Shown here: positions 1-30,334 of the stretch, one piece after another
Numbering within the stretch: position 1 is the stretch's first letter
Layout of the letters: every line of letters starts with the position of its first letter
Source: Gadus chalcogrammus
Taxonomy: Eukaryota > Chordata > Actinopteri > Gadiformes > Gadidae
Direction of reading: 5' to 3'
NCBI RefSeq assembly: GCF_026213295.1
Contig: NC_079432.1
Location: 8,166,696-8,230,695, forward strand
DNA length: 64,000 nucleotides
The notes under the pieces: model-generated
Databases searched by the model: none
Told to the model about the DNA's origin: nothing
The model's input: the letters and a program-made list of their open reading frames with translations, nothing else
Program-made: the position numbers and the translations under genes

Positions 1-8972
<8,972 letters not shown>

Positions 8973-10274
8973 GGCTGGCTTTTCTTTTATTGCTTTCTCT
9001 TAGACAGGTAAACGCGGATTTCTTGTTTGCAGGTCTTCAATGTTTAGACAGCTTTGACTAGTTAATTTGTTGGCATGATTATATTTCTTGATTTTCTTTT
9101 TTTATCTCCTCGATCAGCGGTCTTTTCTTTAAACCATTAGTCTTCTCAAGGGAAATTAGTTGATCAATCCCAGGGTGAAAGAGACACGATGCATCGATCA
9201 AGCCGCTGCTTCCCCCATCTCAACGTTCATCCAATAGCTCTCCCATTCATGCGATCGATGAGCTGTCGTTCAAGCAGCGATCTGAATAATCCAGGTGCCT
9301 AATAATTGAACGCGATTTCCTCCCCACAATTTTCAAATCACGTTCAAGCATCGTTATTACAATGATAAGGTCGTTTTTTGGGAGTTTGTCATAGATCGAG
9401 TCCTTTGTCCCCTCAAAATAGAGGGGACATGCAGGCACCACGGACAGTTCCCTGTCAGAGTCGTGCGTGCAGCGCTTTAACTTTCAGTGTGTCCTTCCTT
9501 CCCCAACACCATGGACCTATAGCGTGCCTAGTTATTTATTCATTCATGCACAAGTGTGTTTCCGCAGTATCCAATCGTCCCTTCTACTCCGCCCCTCCAA
9601 AAATTTCTGGAAAACTCAAGCAATTGGTTTATGTACTGCTTCTTTGATATGTGCTGTTTTTGGTAATCATTTTGTGATAGATAAACGGGGTTACAGTAAA
9701 GCATCGGAACAGAGGAATCCAAATAAAGCAACAGGAAATAACCTCCACGTTTGCATTGGAAAATCATAACAACTCAATAAAGAAATATAAGCATAAAATA
9801 TGCCTTCATATTTGCTCCAAAAAGAATCCTAAAAAAATATAGACAACTATGTTTATGTTTCAAACATAGAAGTCAATAAAAAGCTTCCATAGCATATCGG
9901 CTACTAAGTTAAACCATTCCTAAGGTTTTGTTTAACAGCATGCTCTATACTGGCTCCACATCTAGCCTACATTATACATCCATCCATCCCGTTTTCCATC
10001 AAGCTTGTACATTAGCCTCTATCACAGCGTGTGCACATTGCATTACATCTGTTTCATGCAGAGGCATCGTGATAATAAACGTAATGGGCTCAAACAAGAT
10101 GGCAGTGTTTCTGGCCCAATGGTGCATAGAAAATACATATTATGTTGATAAAGAGTGCATTGTTATGCATAGTTTTGACATTTTATCAAAACATATAATT
10201 TAGGGTAGTCATCGATTTGCTCTTGGATTTGGAGATTATTTTGGACACCACACTGATAGCTAGCTAAACAGAAA

Positions 10275-10467
<193 letters not shown>

Positions 10468-10554
10468 TGTGCAAAGTTGTGACCTCTATTGTATTGTTCT
10501 TACAGTATTTTCCCAAATATATTCAGACACATCTGGGATGCCATGACAGCTGTC

Positions 10555-10745
10555 TATTTCTAGGTGACATTTCATGACATTTAGCTCAGTGAGAGAGGTA
10601 AGCTCATCTGGGGGGTAGTGAAGCCTGGCTCACTGCTCCAGGGATTGATGCTGGAATCAAACCTCTGTTGGCTGTCTTGGCCGACACGGTTCTCAGACCG
10701 GTTGACTTGGCGCTTCTGTCGCTTAATTCTACCATTTGTAAATGT
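10555..10745. repeat. interspersed repeat fragment, SINE-like
   Basis: It contains an ACATTTAGCTCAGTGAGAGAGG segment and a downstream GGAATCAAACCTC segment, the layout seen in other dispersed fish repeats of this window. Family not identified. Confidence 0.4.
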
Positions 10746-10806
10746 ACAAAAGCTAATTAAATAGATGTTCCTATGAGGTTTCCAGGGGTTATCTGTGTGT
10801 TTTTTC

Positions 10807-10808
<2 letters not shown>

Positions 10809-10851
<43 letters not shown>

Positions 10852-10854
10852 TAT
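10809..10854. repeat. (TA)n microsatellite
   Basis: About 22 TA units. Confidence 0.95.
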
Positions 10855-11509
10855 AATCTCGGTATGAGCTTTTTTAAGATGCAGATGGCTCTTTTATCTG
10901 TCCTTATCTATGATGTCTCAGCCTCAGGGCTTACATAGGCTTTCATGTGTTTTCAAAGTGTTATCTCGATTCATTCAAAATGTACAGTCAAATATTTCTT
11001 CCCTTGCATATTTATGTTTGTCAACTAAAAAGTCCAGCGAACCACTTGTTTGCTCTCTGAGGCAACAATCAAATAGCTTGGAACAGGTAAACACACATCC
11101 TCGTGCCTCCTAGATGGTATATACTATATTTGACATCACATTCTTCAAACCATATTATTTCAATGTCTCATACTTTGCAAAGGATTCCCAGGTTTTCCAA
11201 TGTGATGGGTGACATTTAACGGCGGGTGGATCAGTCTGTGGGGCGATAAAAAATCACAAAATGTGAGCCGACCCATTTGTCAAAATAAGGTACAGAAGAA
11301 CCATAGGCCCTCTCATGGTGCTGCAAAGGTTATGTTGGTTGCTGTTGTTATTGTCCTATTTGTAGTTCTGCTTCTAGTCCAAGGTGAATAGGACAGTGTA
11401 ATGGATACGCTATATAGGATACTGGGTACTCCACATCGTACATGTAGGCAGCCTTCAAGCAAGGCACACTATCCCTCAGCCTGCCTCTTAATGACATGCA
11501 TCAGTATTC

Positions 11510-11550
11510 ACCGCAAGTCGTTTTGGATAGGGGTCTGCTAAATGACAGAA
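11510..11550 (+). repeat. L2-like LINE 3' tail fragment
   Basis: The segment CAAGTCGTTTTGGATAGGGG followed by TCTGCTAAATGACA is a mutated version of a 3' tail motif common in teleost L2-type LINEs. Its inverse is at 13785-13830. A weaker copy is at about 3636-3662. Confidence 0.55.
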
Positions 11551-11650
11551 TAGTCAAGTCGTTTTTGAGTCACCTTGAAACTTATCCATGCCATTTCACT
11601 TTTTAACTAATAACTCCAGTTTGGGAAGGACTCCACCTGCACTTCACCTC

Positions 11651-11728
11651 AGGAAGGAGTGAGGGAGTGAGGGAGTGAGGGAGGGAGAGAGGGAGTGAGG
11701 GAGGGAGAGAGGAAGGGAGGGAGTCAGT
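11651..11728. repeat. GGGAGTGA / GGGA purine-rich simple repeat
   Basis: Imperfect repeats of GAGGGAGT and GGGAGGGAGAGA. Confidence 0.85.
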
Positions 11729-12239
11729 CAATGAGCGGGGAAGGTGGTCAGGGGGGCATGATTCTAAAATTGGACTGACCTGTTGGTCTCCACTAACCTT
11801 GTGAGACCATCTTGATAGTCACGGTTGTATTTCACTTTTAATATCAATCTTGCTTTGGCTGGGTAGCAAATACAGCTTTGGTAATCAATTTCTACCCAGC
11901 CAAAGCCGGGCTATTGCCGAACCCTGTTGGAAGTGAGGCAAAGACCTATTTCATTCTGAAGAAAACTTCAATGCCGACTATTCATCTTTTACGTATTTAT
12001 TCAGTTCATCTTTGGATAAATACGGCCCGATTATTTTGACGGATTTGAAGGTTAAAAAACAAGGCAATGTTATGCTTCTTATAAATGGAGATAGAAATGT
12101 CACATTTTGGAGTTATTGCAGTGCACAGGCCAGAGGGGAATACCGGAGGACAGAAAGGTTGAGAAAAAGACATACATTTATTAATCAGTACTTTTTAGTT
12201 TATTTTTTAAATGTAGTCAGTAATGTAATTTCGATGTAG

Positions 12240-12380
12240 ATTTCCTTACTAGGAAGGTAGGGGGGCGTCTTGCTCAAGGAGGCCTGCAGGTATAACACAT
12301 CTGTTGGTGATCGAACCCAAAACCGATACCAAAGACGTTGTGATACTACTTCTGAGGACTATAAAGCATTAGCCCTTTTA
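12240..12380. repeat. interspersed repeat fragment, SINE or LINE tail-like
   Basis: Contains GTCTTGCTCAAGGAGGCC and GTGATCGAACCCAAAACC, matching the arrangement at 5640-5765 and 18580-18713. Confidence 0.5.
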
Positions 12381-13309
12381 ATGGAATTGCTGGACTTGTA
12401 TCATGCAACGTGATACAGAGGGTTCCCATTTTGGCTTTGTCAACATTTAAAGAGGTTAGGGTTATTTGAATGTATGATTTGTGAAAGTCTGTGCAGTGCC
12501 AGGGGACTAACTCACACATCCACAATACTCAAATATCCATATATATATATATGGATATTCCTAGCTCTTGGATGACATCATTAAATATTTTTGTTTCTTG
12601 GCCAGCGTTTGCATCACAGTCAGCCAGCCGTAAAGCAACATAACCTGTCTAGTTATTCTGGAAACAACTATATCCTGTCTTTAAATTACGTAACTCCCAC
12701 TGGCTCCAGGAAAGAATACTAAATAGGAAGTAGGTCTTTTTTAAGGGCCAAGTAAAGGTACTTTATGGAGTGTGGAAAGTAAGTCAGGGGACAAATGTAC
12801 TTTACTTTCCCCATACTTACTTTGTTCTATCTATCTTTCTATCTCAATCTCTTTCTATCGCATCCATCTGCTGTGTCTATGTGTCGTTCTTATAAAACAA
12901 GTAGGTTGTAGAAAAGAGGTAATCATCATGTTGACATTTTCTTATGAAAGGCACAGAAAGGAAGGTTTGTTCGAGGTATGGACCAAACATTTACACAAAA
13001 TGACTGGAAAGTATTTTTTGGTTGTTTTATGTACTTTGGATATAAATAAATATAATGGCAGTTTTCGTGCAAAGCCTGATCAAGGTGCACTACTGGTGAC
13101 GCAGAAGGGTCTGGCTGTAGGTGTGCATTTGTTCAGTTATGCATACAGATGAGTTTACATAACCTAGCAGCAGAATGTGATTCTGTCTGCAAGTGATATG
13201 TACACATCGAGACATCACATTGCTTTGTTGCTTAGAGCAAGTGCCCTACGAATGAGCCTCAGTTTGACTTGAATTTGGTCATTGATTAAAGAAGGTGTCA
13301 GTAAGATTC

Positions 13310-13498
13310 AAAGGGCCCCTATTTTTCCGCCTGGTGTGAGTGTGATTAGCCATTACAAACCATTTAAAAATATGCCCATCATACATCTAGGTTAACACTC
13401 CCATTCGTCATGTCATTTTGTCACAGTGATGGGCATATTTTTTAAGGGTTTGTTATAGCTAATCCCACTCGCACCCGGTGGTTCAATAGGTGTCCTTT
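13310..13498. mobile_element. foldback MITE with long terminal inverted repeats
   Basis: About 189 bp. The ends are inverted: AAAGGGCCCCTATT on the left against AATAGGTGTCCTTT on the right. The arms pair for about 70 bases each, including GATTAGCCATTACAAACC against GGGTTTGTTATAGCTAATCC and ATATGCCCATC against GATGGGCATAT. There is no coding capacity, so it would be a non-autonomous DNA transposon. The superfamily is not assigned. Confidence 0.75.
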
Positions 13499-13771
13499 AA
13501 GGATATAAGAGCTATATTTCAGTTTGATTTGAAAGAAATTCAATAGCCATTAGTGAGTGAGATACACTTGGAATATCTGTTTCCATTTGCCTGCACCTGT
13601 CTCTGTATGAGCCCTTTTAGATTTATGAACACTAGCATCCATCTTGCCTGTCATTCACAGGTGTGTGAATGCTGGAGAAAGATAGCAAGGGAGGAAGGAG
13701 TGGTTCTAGTTTTTTGGGTTGTTGATTATCAAAACCTATCAATAGCTTTCGGCGATCTTTATTAACAACTC

Positions 13772-14221
13772 TCAAATTACATTACATGTATTTAGCTGAC
13801 ACTTTCGTCCAAAGCGACTTACATTAAGTGCCATTAACAATGAAGATTTAACCCAAAAAGTGCCAGAATCATTTGAGTATAGGCCTACACAAATTGGACA
13901 AACGGCACATGCAGACAGACCAGCCAGAAGGTAGATACAGTTAATTTGACATGAGATGACCAGAGCCTGGACCAGCACCTGGCTGGCCTTCTGGCTGAGG
14001 AATGAAGATATCCTTCTGATGCTGAACAGTATGCATCTGCTGGAGCGGGGGGTTGAAGCGATGTTGACAGCAAAGCTTTTCATCCTCGCCGTCTGAGTCG
14101 ATGGCACTACAGAGTTGCCAATATTGATAAAAAAGGTTGTCGATGGGAAGGAAGGAAGAGAAGCCTGCAAGGAAAAGCAGCTCAGTCTTGTCCAGATTGA
14201 GTTTTTAGGTGGCATCTCCAT
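13772..14221 (-). pseudogene. LINE (L2-like) reverse transcriptase C-terminal fragment, decayed
   Basis: Minus-strand reading gives the hallmark run of fish L2/Rex-type elements: STQTARMKSF, then SRCILFSIRRI, SQKASQVLVQALVIS and LLAGLSACAV. The canonical form is close to ALVISRLDYCNSLLAGLP. Here the DYC segment has decayed, and the sequence after LLAGL loses similarity. The 3' tail TTAGCTGACACTTTCGTCCA plus AAGCGACTTACA (13785-13830) sits at the element's 3' end on the same strand, as expected. It is a dead fragment. Confidence 0.75.
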
Positions 14222-14580
14222 TCATTGAGAGATGTTGGCCAGGAGCTCAGAGATTTGTGCTGCAACCTGGGTTTCAGGCTGTGAAAAAAAGGACTCGAAA
14301 GGCCATGTGAGTGAATGACAGAACCCAGTGACTGTGTACATTGAGATAAGGATGGGACCCAAGAGTAAACCCTGAGGGCCCCCTCAGGTTACAGGTTACC
14401 CTGTGAGTGTGATCTTACAGCTGTGAAGAACAGGGCATTTGCTGAGCCTGAGATTCCCAAGGGAGGGTTGAGAAGAGGATCTGGTGGTTCACTGTGTCAA
14501 AGGTGGCTGAAAGGTCAACTAGAATGAGAGCGGAAGAGAGCTAGGCTGTTTTATCAGCGACTGCTTAAACTACAGCACAA
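14222..14580. repeat. interspersed repeat of unresolved family
   Basis: Phrases such as AACCCTGAGGGCCCCCTCAG, GAGCCTGAGATTCCCAAGGG and GTGTCAAAGGTGGCTGAAAG resemble a widely dispersed teleost repeat often found beside LINE fragments. It directly abuts the LINE fragment and may be part of the same insertion. Confidence 0.5.
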
Positions 14581-15209
14581 TTTATACTATAAGAATGACT
14601 ATTAATTTGCTAATTTAGTGCATGGTTGGAGGGGATTATGTGGAGAGTCGTTGTTTAAAAAAAATAGGCACTTAATGCCCTCAGGATTGGGACTTTGTCA
14701 ATGCTTCACTGACCATGGAGTTATATTACTTCTGAGGTCCAGAGTGTAAGACTCTAAACTGGTTGGCTCAATTAAAACATGCACCAGGGGAGACATTGCA
14801 CTAACCTTGTGCCCTTTAAGATGCACATCAGTCTATGAGTGGTGTTCATTGCTGGAGTATATCAGGTGGAAATGTCAATAAGGAAAGTACCAGATTCTAT
14901 ATTATTACACAATAGGAATAGAAAGTTTTTGTCCCATGGTACATCTCTGCTGTCACAATGTCATTCAGTCACAATGTAGTATTCTGATAGAAATTATAGA
15001 AATGTACGAACAAATACGAAAACCGACAACAAAAACAACAACAATGTAATCATAAGGTTGATTAATTATACACATTAGGTTATCTTTTACTTACTACAAA
15101 AATGTTTAGATCTATCTGGCAGTTCAGTCGAAACAAAAAAAATGACATCACCATCAAAGTTTGACCGTATGAGTAATATGTATCATCCATATCAGATCCA
15201 CAGATGTTT

Positions 15210-15374
15210 GGTTTTGGAAGTGTGCAGGGCGAAAGGTAAAACTACATAAACAAACAACAAATACATACACAAAATTAACAATAATATCACTAAACAACCT
15301 GATAAACAACCTGTAGCCCAGCCAATGAAAACCCAGTGTCCAAAAGTCCATCCGGTGTGACCGGGATAACGAAT
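15210..15374. repeat. dispersed repeat, copy A
   Basis: 165 bp that recur in the same orientation at 19798-19959 with roughly 90-95% identity by eye (shared GTAGCCCAGCCAAT, CCAGTGTCCAAAAGTCCATC). The minus strand keeps a short frame (GWTFGH, GWATGCLSG). Family unknown. Confidence 0.8.
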
Positions 15375-15948
15375 CACATCGATAACTTTATTAGAATTTA
15401 ATATCTCAATTACAGCGCTAATAATCCTTCTCTAACACTACCTGAAGCACCAAGGGCCATAACCTTGTCTGCCCTACACTTTCCACAGATCCCCTTTGTG
15501 ACTGATCCATTAGGGTAACGATATCAGAGTTCTGGAGAGATAAAGAAGATGTGTTCAGGAGCAGCGGCAGTGTTGTGTTGTTGAGGGACAACACAGCATT
15601 TCTGCGGGGGCTATCTGCTATGAAAATCAGGGGGTGTGGAGGACTCCAAGGGTGTGGGTGGTGTTAGGAGTGTGCCCCTTTCTTGGGGGTGGTTGATGGG
15701 GGGGGGGGGGGACTCAACCGACCTCCACTATCACCACCACTATCTACAGCAGTGCCATCATACCACCCGCACCCCCACCATCACTGCCTCCACCACCATT
15801 ACCACCACAACCTCCTCCGCCACCCTTCATCCCCGCCAACACAGCCACCACCTCCATCAATAACTCAACCACCCCTCTGTTTTGTCGTTATCTCGGATGT
15901 GTCACGCCTCTGCCCAAGGTGAGCTCACTTATCAATCAATTAATCAAA

Positions 15949-16085
<137 letters not shown>

Positions 16086-17120
16086 GCATGCATGCATGTA
16101 CGCACACGCACACATACACAGACACACCAGCCCTGTTATAGGAATTAAATAACAGCATGCGGCCAACTTTTCTTTTTTGATATGATGCTTATTCTACTCA
16201 TTTTACCCTTCACAATATTAATGTGTTGTTCAGAATGAAAATTAGAGGAAGAAACATCTGTCTGTATTTAAGAAGAGTACACACATTTCAAAAGCAGTCT
16301 CCTTGGAATATGACATTAACTCTGATTAAGTTTCATTATATCAATCGTATCTCTACTACCACATTAAGAATCGGAGGACGTTTTATATTTATTTTTCAGT
16401 CCAAGGATTGGAGCCATATCTATAACCCAGGTTAAAAACGACAACAGATTTTTGTTGGTATTGTGTGGCACTGACCTCTGCTGGATGATAAGAACAATGC
16501 AATGAAAGATTACCGCACTGTTACTCTCCTGTTATGGATTTGGCATTAGTTTAATTTTAAATTTATTCAATTTTATTTATAATGATTAAATATTTGAATT
16601 CTAACAAATTAAATCCTTGAATTTGTATATAATTTTGTGGATTTTTAATAATTGAACCGTGCAAACCAGAGGCGTCGTCAGCCCCTTTTACTGAGGAACG
16701 TGCACCAGTAAAAGTCTCCACAGTGCCCCAGTAAAATTTGAGTGATCATTATTAAATTAATCTGCAGCACTGCAAACCCTATTGATAAGAAGTAAAAGCA
16801 CGTTGAATTGCTTCAATTTATTTTCAATGTATCAGAACATATTTGGAATAAATACTACTCAATTTGGTGTGCGACGCTTTCAGTAACTGTTTATGTGCTA
16901 TTTCGGTGACATGAGAAAAGTCCTAGAAAACTGTGTAGCATAAAAAGAACTGCTGAATCACACTTCCTGTTTCCTGTCCCCTCAGGAAGTGGCAGGAAAT
17001 GCCCGTTATTGGTGGGGCCATTCCACTCTTATCTGAAAGATGCTGTTTATTCCCCCAAGAATGTTTTTAGTCAGGAGGTTATTATTACTATGATAATGTA
17101 CTCACAAGTGTAACTTTATC

Positions 17121-17126
17121 TTTATT
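17121..17126 (-). terminator. candidate blk polyadenylation signal
   Basis: AATAAA on the minus strand, about 970 bases after the stop and the first such hexamer I found there. Position alone supports it. Confidence 0.25.
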
Positions 17127-18091
17127 GCTTACCTGTGCTGCATACATTTGTCATGAGAAAGGCAATTGCTGCTTATTTTTTTTAATATAGGCTATTTATT
17201 AGAATATTTATATCCATTTTAAAGCAACAGTGTAATTCCATTTTGGAAATAAAATTTAATTGTGCCCAGTGCTAATCACCAAAATAAAGTAAAAACTATA
17301 ATTTATTTCCATTTCCACATCAAATAAATACAATTAAAACATTGCACCTACTAAACTTTATCTTTGGAATGAGAAATCTTTGCAATCAAAATAATTATAT
17401 TTCTGAAGAAGATACCAGTGCTGTTATATACAAACAGAAAATAATGATGTATTTGTACCCCATTGGAGCTCAGGAAAAATGTACCTTTACTTTTAGTACC
17501 AAAAAGAATGTATATCTCTAAATCAAACACAGTGCCAACAGCACCTGCGTTGCTCCTGATAGCAGTTACTTAAATTACTTTTATGTTTGCCGTTGCCGTT
17601 TCTCACAAGCTGTGGCGAGTAGGCCTATGTCTTTAATTGTATCAGTGTAACTCCTTGGGGTTCCCCAGCTGTGCCAAGCATGAGTATTTTTCTGTTAATT
17701 CTCATTCATGTGATGAAGTCATCCATGTGTTTATCCGTCCGTCCGTTTCTCACACAGTAACCAACTGTGTCAGTGATTACCAAAATTAGTTCCCGATTGT
17801 TTATCACTTATTCTTTCACTTCTTAGTCATTAAATAGGCTGCTTAAATGAGCATGTGTTCTCCTTTAACAGGGCAGCGGGAATAGCAGGTATTGCATTGA
17901 TTCACAGACGTCACGAATATCCGTCATAAATCCTTCTTTGTTTCATACAGGTTGAGCACAAAAACCCCATCAGCAAAAAAAAAAGGTTATTATCTCAGCC
18001 GTAATGCCGCGGTACCGGTAACGCTTTAGTTACTGCACACAAAGAAGTTCACTCTTTCTGAGAAAAACAAAAGCGGAAGATGTTTTTTTCA

Positions 18092-25277
<7,186 letters not shown>

Positions 25278-25310
25278 TCTACATGCATGCATGTACACAG
25301 GACATCTTAG

Positions 25311-25556
<246 letters not shown>

Positions 25557-26671
25557 ATGTGCGTGTGTCTTTTCGGTCATCGTATGCACCTAAACAATGT
25601 ATAGCAAATCTTGCTGTACAACACTCTTAGCACCAACAAATGTCCTGCGAAATCAAAATTCACTCAAATGTCATTGAGTCCAACTGTATGTTTACACGCA
25701 CCTGATCAAGTGAAGAAACTGTCCTCTGGGGTCAGGCTCCACTTGTCCCACTACAGGCCACCAGACCGGACCCTACAGAACTCAGCAGGGTCATCCTGTT
25801 TCTGGAAAGAACACAGGAACACACACAGGCACTCACACGAGGAAGTGAAATGTCATCTATCCATCCACTATATTCTGTGAAATTTGTATTTAGAATTGAT
25901 GGGACGCACATCAAATTGGTCTCCTGATAGTCACTTTTAAATAAAATATTCAAGTTTCTCATTCAAATATGGAAAAGAGCTTAAGATATTCTTGAGATAC
26001 AGGATAGGGTTAATGCTAGGCGTCTGCAGGGCTAAGGGCTGATGGGCATTAATAGAATTGTTAATGGACTTGAACTATTTCAAATATGTGTTATTCAGCC
26101 AGCTCTCGGAGCGCAATTGTTTCTAGGGGCTGAGGAAGATTTCAATATTAGAATTTTCTTTGGATACTTTTAATGTTTTTGCATGGTCTTTCTATTACAT
26201 GGCATCATATTTCTGATGATATTGTGCAAGTTTTAATTTAAGGAAACAAGTTTCAATTATGACTTTTCTACATGAATAACCTATTTATATCATTATGACA
26301 CTTGAGTTATAAAGTATTATATAGAATGGGAAGTCATGGAAACATTATAACCTGACCTGCAGGGTTTTTTTTAAAAAGGAAATGGTTAAATAAATACCTT
26401 GAAATAGTAGAACTTAGCCTGCAGTTGTTTCATCAGCAGTATCCAGATACAAATGTACTTCCTTATTAAGACTGGCTGTTACTCTTGGTAAAAAAAAAAA
26501 AAATCTCCCTCTCGCTTCTGTCTCACTTACTCTCTCTGTCGTTGTGCCTCTCTCTCTCTTTCTCCCTCTCCCTCTCTCACTCTTTCTGTTGTTGCGCCTC
26601 TATCTCTCTCGGTCTCTCACTCTTTCTCTCATTCTGTCTCTGATTCTCAATCACTCACACTCAAACACACA

Positions 26672-27059
<388 letters not shown>

Positions 27060-27530
27060 ACATACCAGTGAACTCACTGACTCACATTCACATGTTAAGG
27101 TCCAATGACTGCCCCTGGGGTATTGCGGTCTGTAAGATAGTAGTTTGTCTGTTTATGTAATGCATAATCCCCCTCCCTTCCTCTGTAGGGATGCTACACT
27201 ACAGCAATAATTTCCTCTCCCTTACTGTAGATCCTACTGTAAATGCCGTGGCAATTCTTGACTTTAATACTTCCGATATACCAGGGTCCTGAAAAGGACC
27301 TGAAAAAACAACTTAATTTGACGCAGCTTGTTTAGTAATCTTTAGTTTGATGTGGTATTGAAATTATGCAAACCAAAATTATTTATTATTGCAGGAAAAT
27401 ACATGTATGTAGATCAAGTCAAAACTTAAAAAGTTGAATAGTTAAAAATGGGAATAGGTCAATTGTGGATGGTGTGAAATGAAAAGAAAACAGAAAAGCA
27501 TTCCTAGTTTGACTGTTTGTCCGGCCATTT

Positions 27531-27637
<107 letters not shown>

Positions 27638-28198
27638 TGGCGCGCACACTCTGGTGTGTAAGTCAAGCCTTAAGTTTTAGTGTGTGTGAGCGTGCGTCCG
27701 TGACTGTCTGCGTCTGTGTGCGGGAGTACCTGTCTGTCTGGCCTTGTGTCCGGGTGTGTGAGTGTGTGTGTGCGTGTTTGAGTGTGTGTGTGCGTGTCTG
27801 TCTTTTTGACCTTGTTTGGGTTCTTGGGTGTGTGGGTTGGGTGGGAGCCTTTTCAATCCGTACAAGTGGTTTCCATGACACATTCATGTATCGGTCTTCC
27901 CCTGGCTGTTCAACCTCTAAGTTAATTGGTATTTTATCATATCCTGTTTGAGCTTATACTGTACTATTTGGTTTTGCTTTCAACCAAAGCAAAACCTTAT
28001 GCGTCTACTTTCTAATTGCTTATATTAATTTATTTAATGATGTATTAATATTGTAATCACAACCGCGTTCTACAAAGAAGGGGGCGAAACAAGCCACATA
28101 ACGTAAAATATATACTTTTATTGCAATTCAGTTTAGTCTAATAATTTAGTTACACATTTTTGATTGATTGTCCTTTATTCATTCATGTTTATTATTTC

Positions 28199-28357
<159 letters not shown>

Positions 28358-28566
28358 TTAATATATTTCTTTGTACATCTCTGCACTTTTATGTATAGTA
28401 GATTACTACTTTCTACTTTTCACACTGTTGATTTATACAGTGCTAGGATTATTTCGTTAGAACATTTAATGAGTCTTTGTACGAATCCAGAACGATATAT
28501 TCCACTAAGGAAGAACTTTAGAAACCCATAATTATGAGCTCACTTAATTTATATTCACCATTAAGA

Positions 28567-28581
28567 ACACTAGAGGGCGAC
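28567..28581 (+). promoter_or_regulatory. candidate CTCF site
   Basis: ACACTAGAGGGCGAC matches 13 of 15 positions of the CTCF core consensus. It lies between blk and rp1l1. This is a motif match only. Confidence 0.35.
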
Positions 28582-29628
28582 AGAGCTTGCGATTTAATTC
28601 ATGACATGGGAATTACCCGATTGGAAGGACAATGCCATATTAACCGGCGATTTGCCTAACTTTCGCTGTCCCCATTACAATAGGTCACTTTGCACCTCCT
28701 TAAGTGAGGTGTGAAACTTTGCTGAGTCATGTCCTGTAATACAGGTCCGGTATCAGTTTCAGCACGCACCGGGCCCATGTGAACGTGAATGGAGAGTGCT
28801 CACACATTGATTCATAAAATCCTCTCTAATGCTCAATCCATCATCAGGGAGAAACAATGCTCTCTACATTTCCCACTTCATATCCCCGACACGCTATTCT
28901 CAACACAGGGGGCTGAGGGGATACCCCGTCCGGCTGGTCCATAGGAACAATTCAACCAGGACATAACATTTAGAATAAAGTAAATGTCCTTGATAAACAA
29001 TACTGTATTCTGATCACAATGTCACGTTCTTCATTCTGTTTGAATCAAATTGAAAAAAACAACAACACTTGTAAGGGAAGACATCACTCAGAGTGGGCAC
29101 GTTGCAATCTATGAAAGCGCGTGGAACCATAAATCTTCTCGCGCCGGAAGTGTTTGTTTCCTATGGGGTGGTTTAACACGGCGCGCAACCTGGGGATATT
29201 ACTGTCTGGGCAACACATCACACGTTTTTTGTTTAGGACCACCTGTGTTGCGTGTGGGTACGCTGCTGTTCTGTAGTTCTCAGTAGGAGATGACCGCAGT
29301 GTGGTTCTCACATATCGTAAGGGTGCTGCTTGCACACACACACCGACATCCACCAACCTCCAAACACACCGGCTTACTCTCACACATAGACAGTAGCAAA
29401 CAGCATGCATACACTGACTTTAATGCTACACACAGGCACGCGTGCGTGCCCATACACAGACGCAAACAATGGCATGCTCATTAATTCATGGACACAAATA
29501 AACGTACAGACTCCAACACACATGGCCATTCATGCACAAACACACACTCACAAACAAGTGCACACACACATTTAAACACACAAAAAAGTGCACACACACA
29601 CACTGAGGCAGAAACACTCCCACATGTC

Positions 29629-29633
<5 letters not shown>

Positions 29634-29676
<43 letters not shown>

Positions 29677-29691
29677 CTCTCTCTCTCTCTC

Positions 29692-29747
<56 letters not shown>

Positions 29748-29748
29748 T
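29634..29748. repeat. compound (CA)n(CT)n(CA)n microsatellite
   Basis: About 19 CA units, then CT units with one TTCC interruption, then a short CA run. A GC-richer unique segment follows (29755-29990). Confidence 0.95.
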
Positions 29749-30002
29749 GGGGGAGGTTGCAGGTGCATGCCGAGCGCGGCCTGCTTGGCTAACTGCTGTT
29801 GTTCTTTATGTTCCCCTCTCCTGGACTTCCATCAGCTCTTGTTTTCTTCCCAGGCCCTTGCGGAAGCTGCCGGGCTCCCCAGACGCCGCATCCTGCCTGC
29901 AGAAGGCCCATAAGTGGCCCCACAGGATAACCTGAACAACAGTGGGAAATAAGAGCGAGCGTGGAGGCCTCCTGTGGTAGAACACAGGCATGGTCACCTG
30001 TG

Positions 30003-30004
<2 letters not shown>

Positions 30005-30080
<76 letters not shown>

Positions 30081-30272
30081 AATGTAAATGCAGACTGAAC
30101 ACACAGGTGCAGAGCAACACACACATGCGGAAACAGAACACACATACAAACACACACACATGCATACATGCAGATGCACATGAATGCACACAGACACACA
30201 CAAACACACACATGGGAATCACAGACAACCACACAGACACACACATACATGTGCTCAGACACACACAATCAA

Positions 30273-30332
<60 letters not shown>
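30005..30332. repeat. two (CA)n microsatellites with CA-rich spacer
   Basis: Uninterrupted CA at 30006-30079 and 30277-30332. Confidence 0.95.

Positions 30333-30334
<2 letters not shown>

Noticed and set aside
25736..25806. Additional coding exon of blk (WDKWSLTPEDSFFT)
   Set aside because: The frame that would join to SH3 has a stop near its end. A noncoding 5' exon remains possible, but coding use is not supported.
29755..29990. GC-richer segment with an apparent acceptor and short frame (ALAEAAGLPRRR)
   Set aside because: The frame stops after about 20 codons, and no neighbouring exon or known protein matches.
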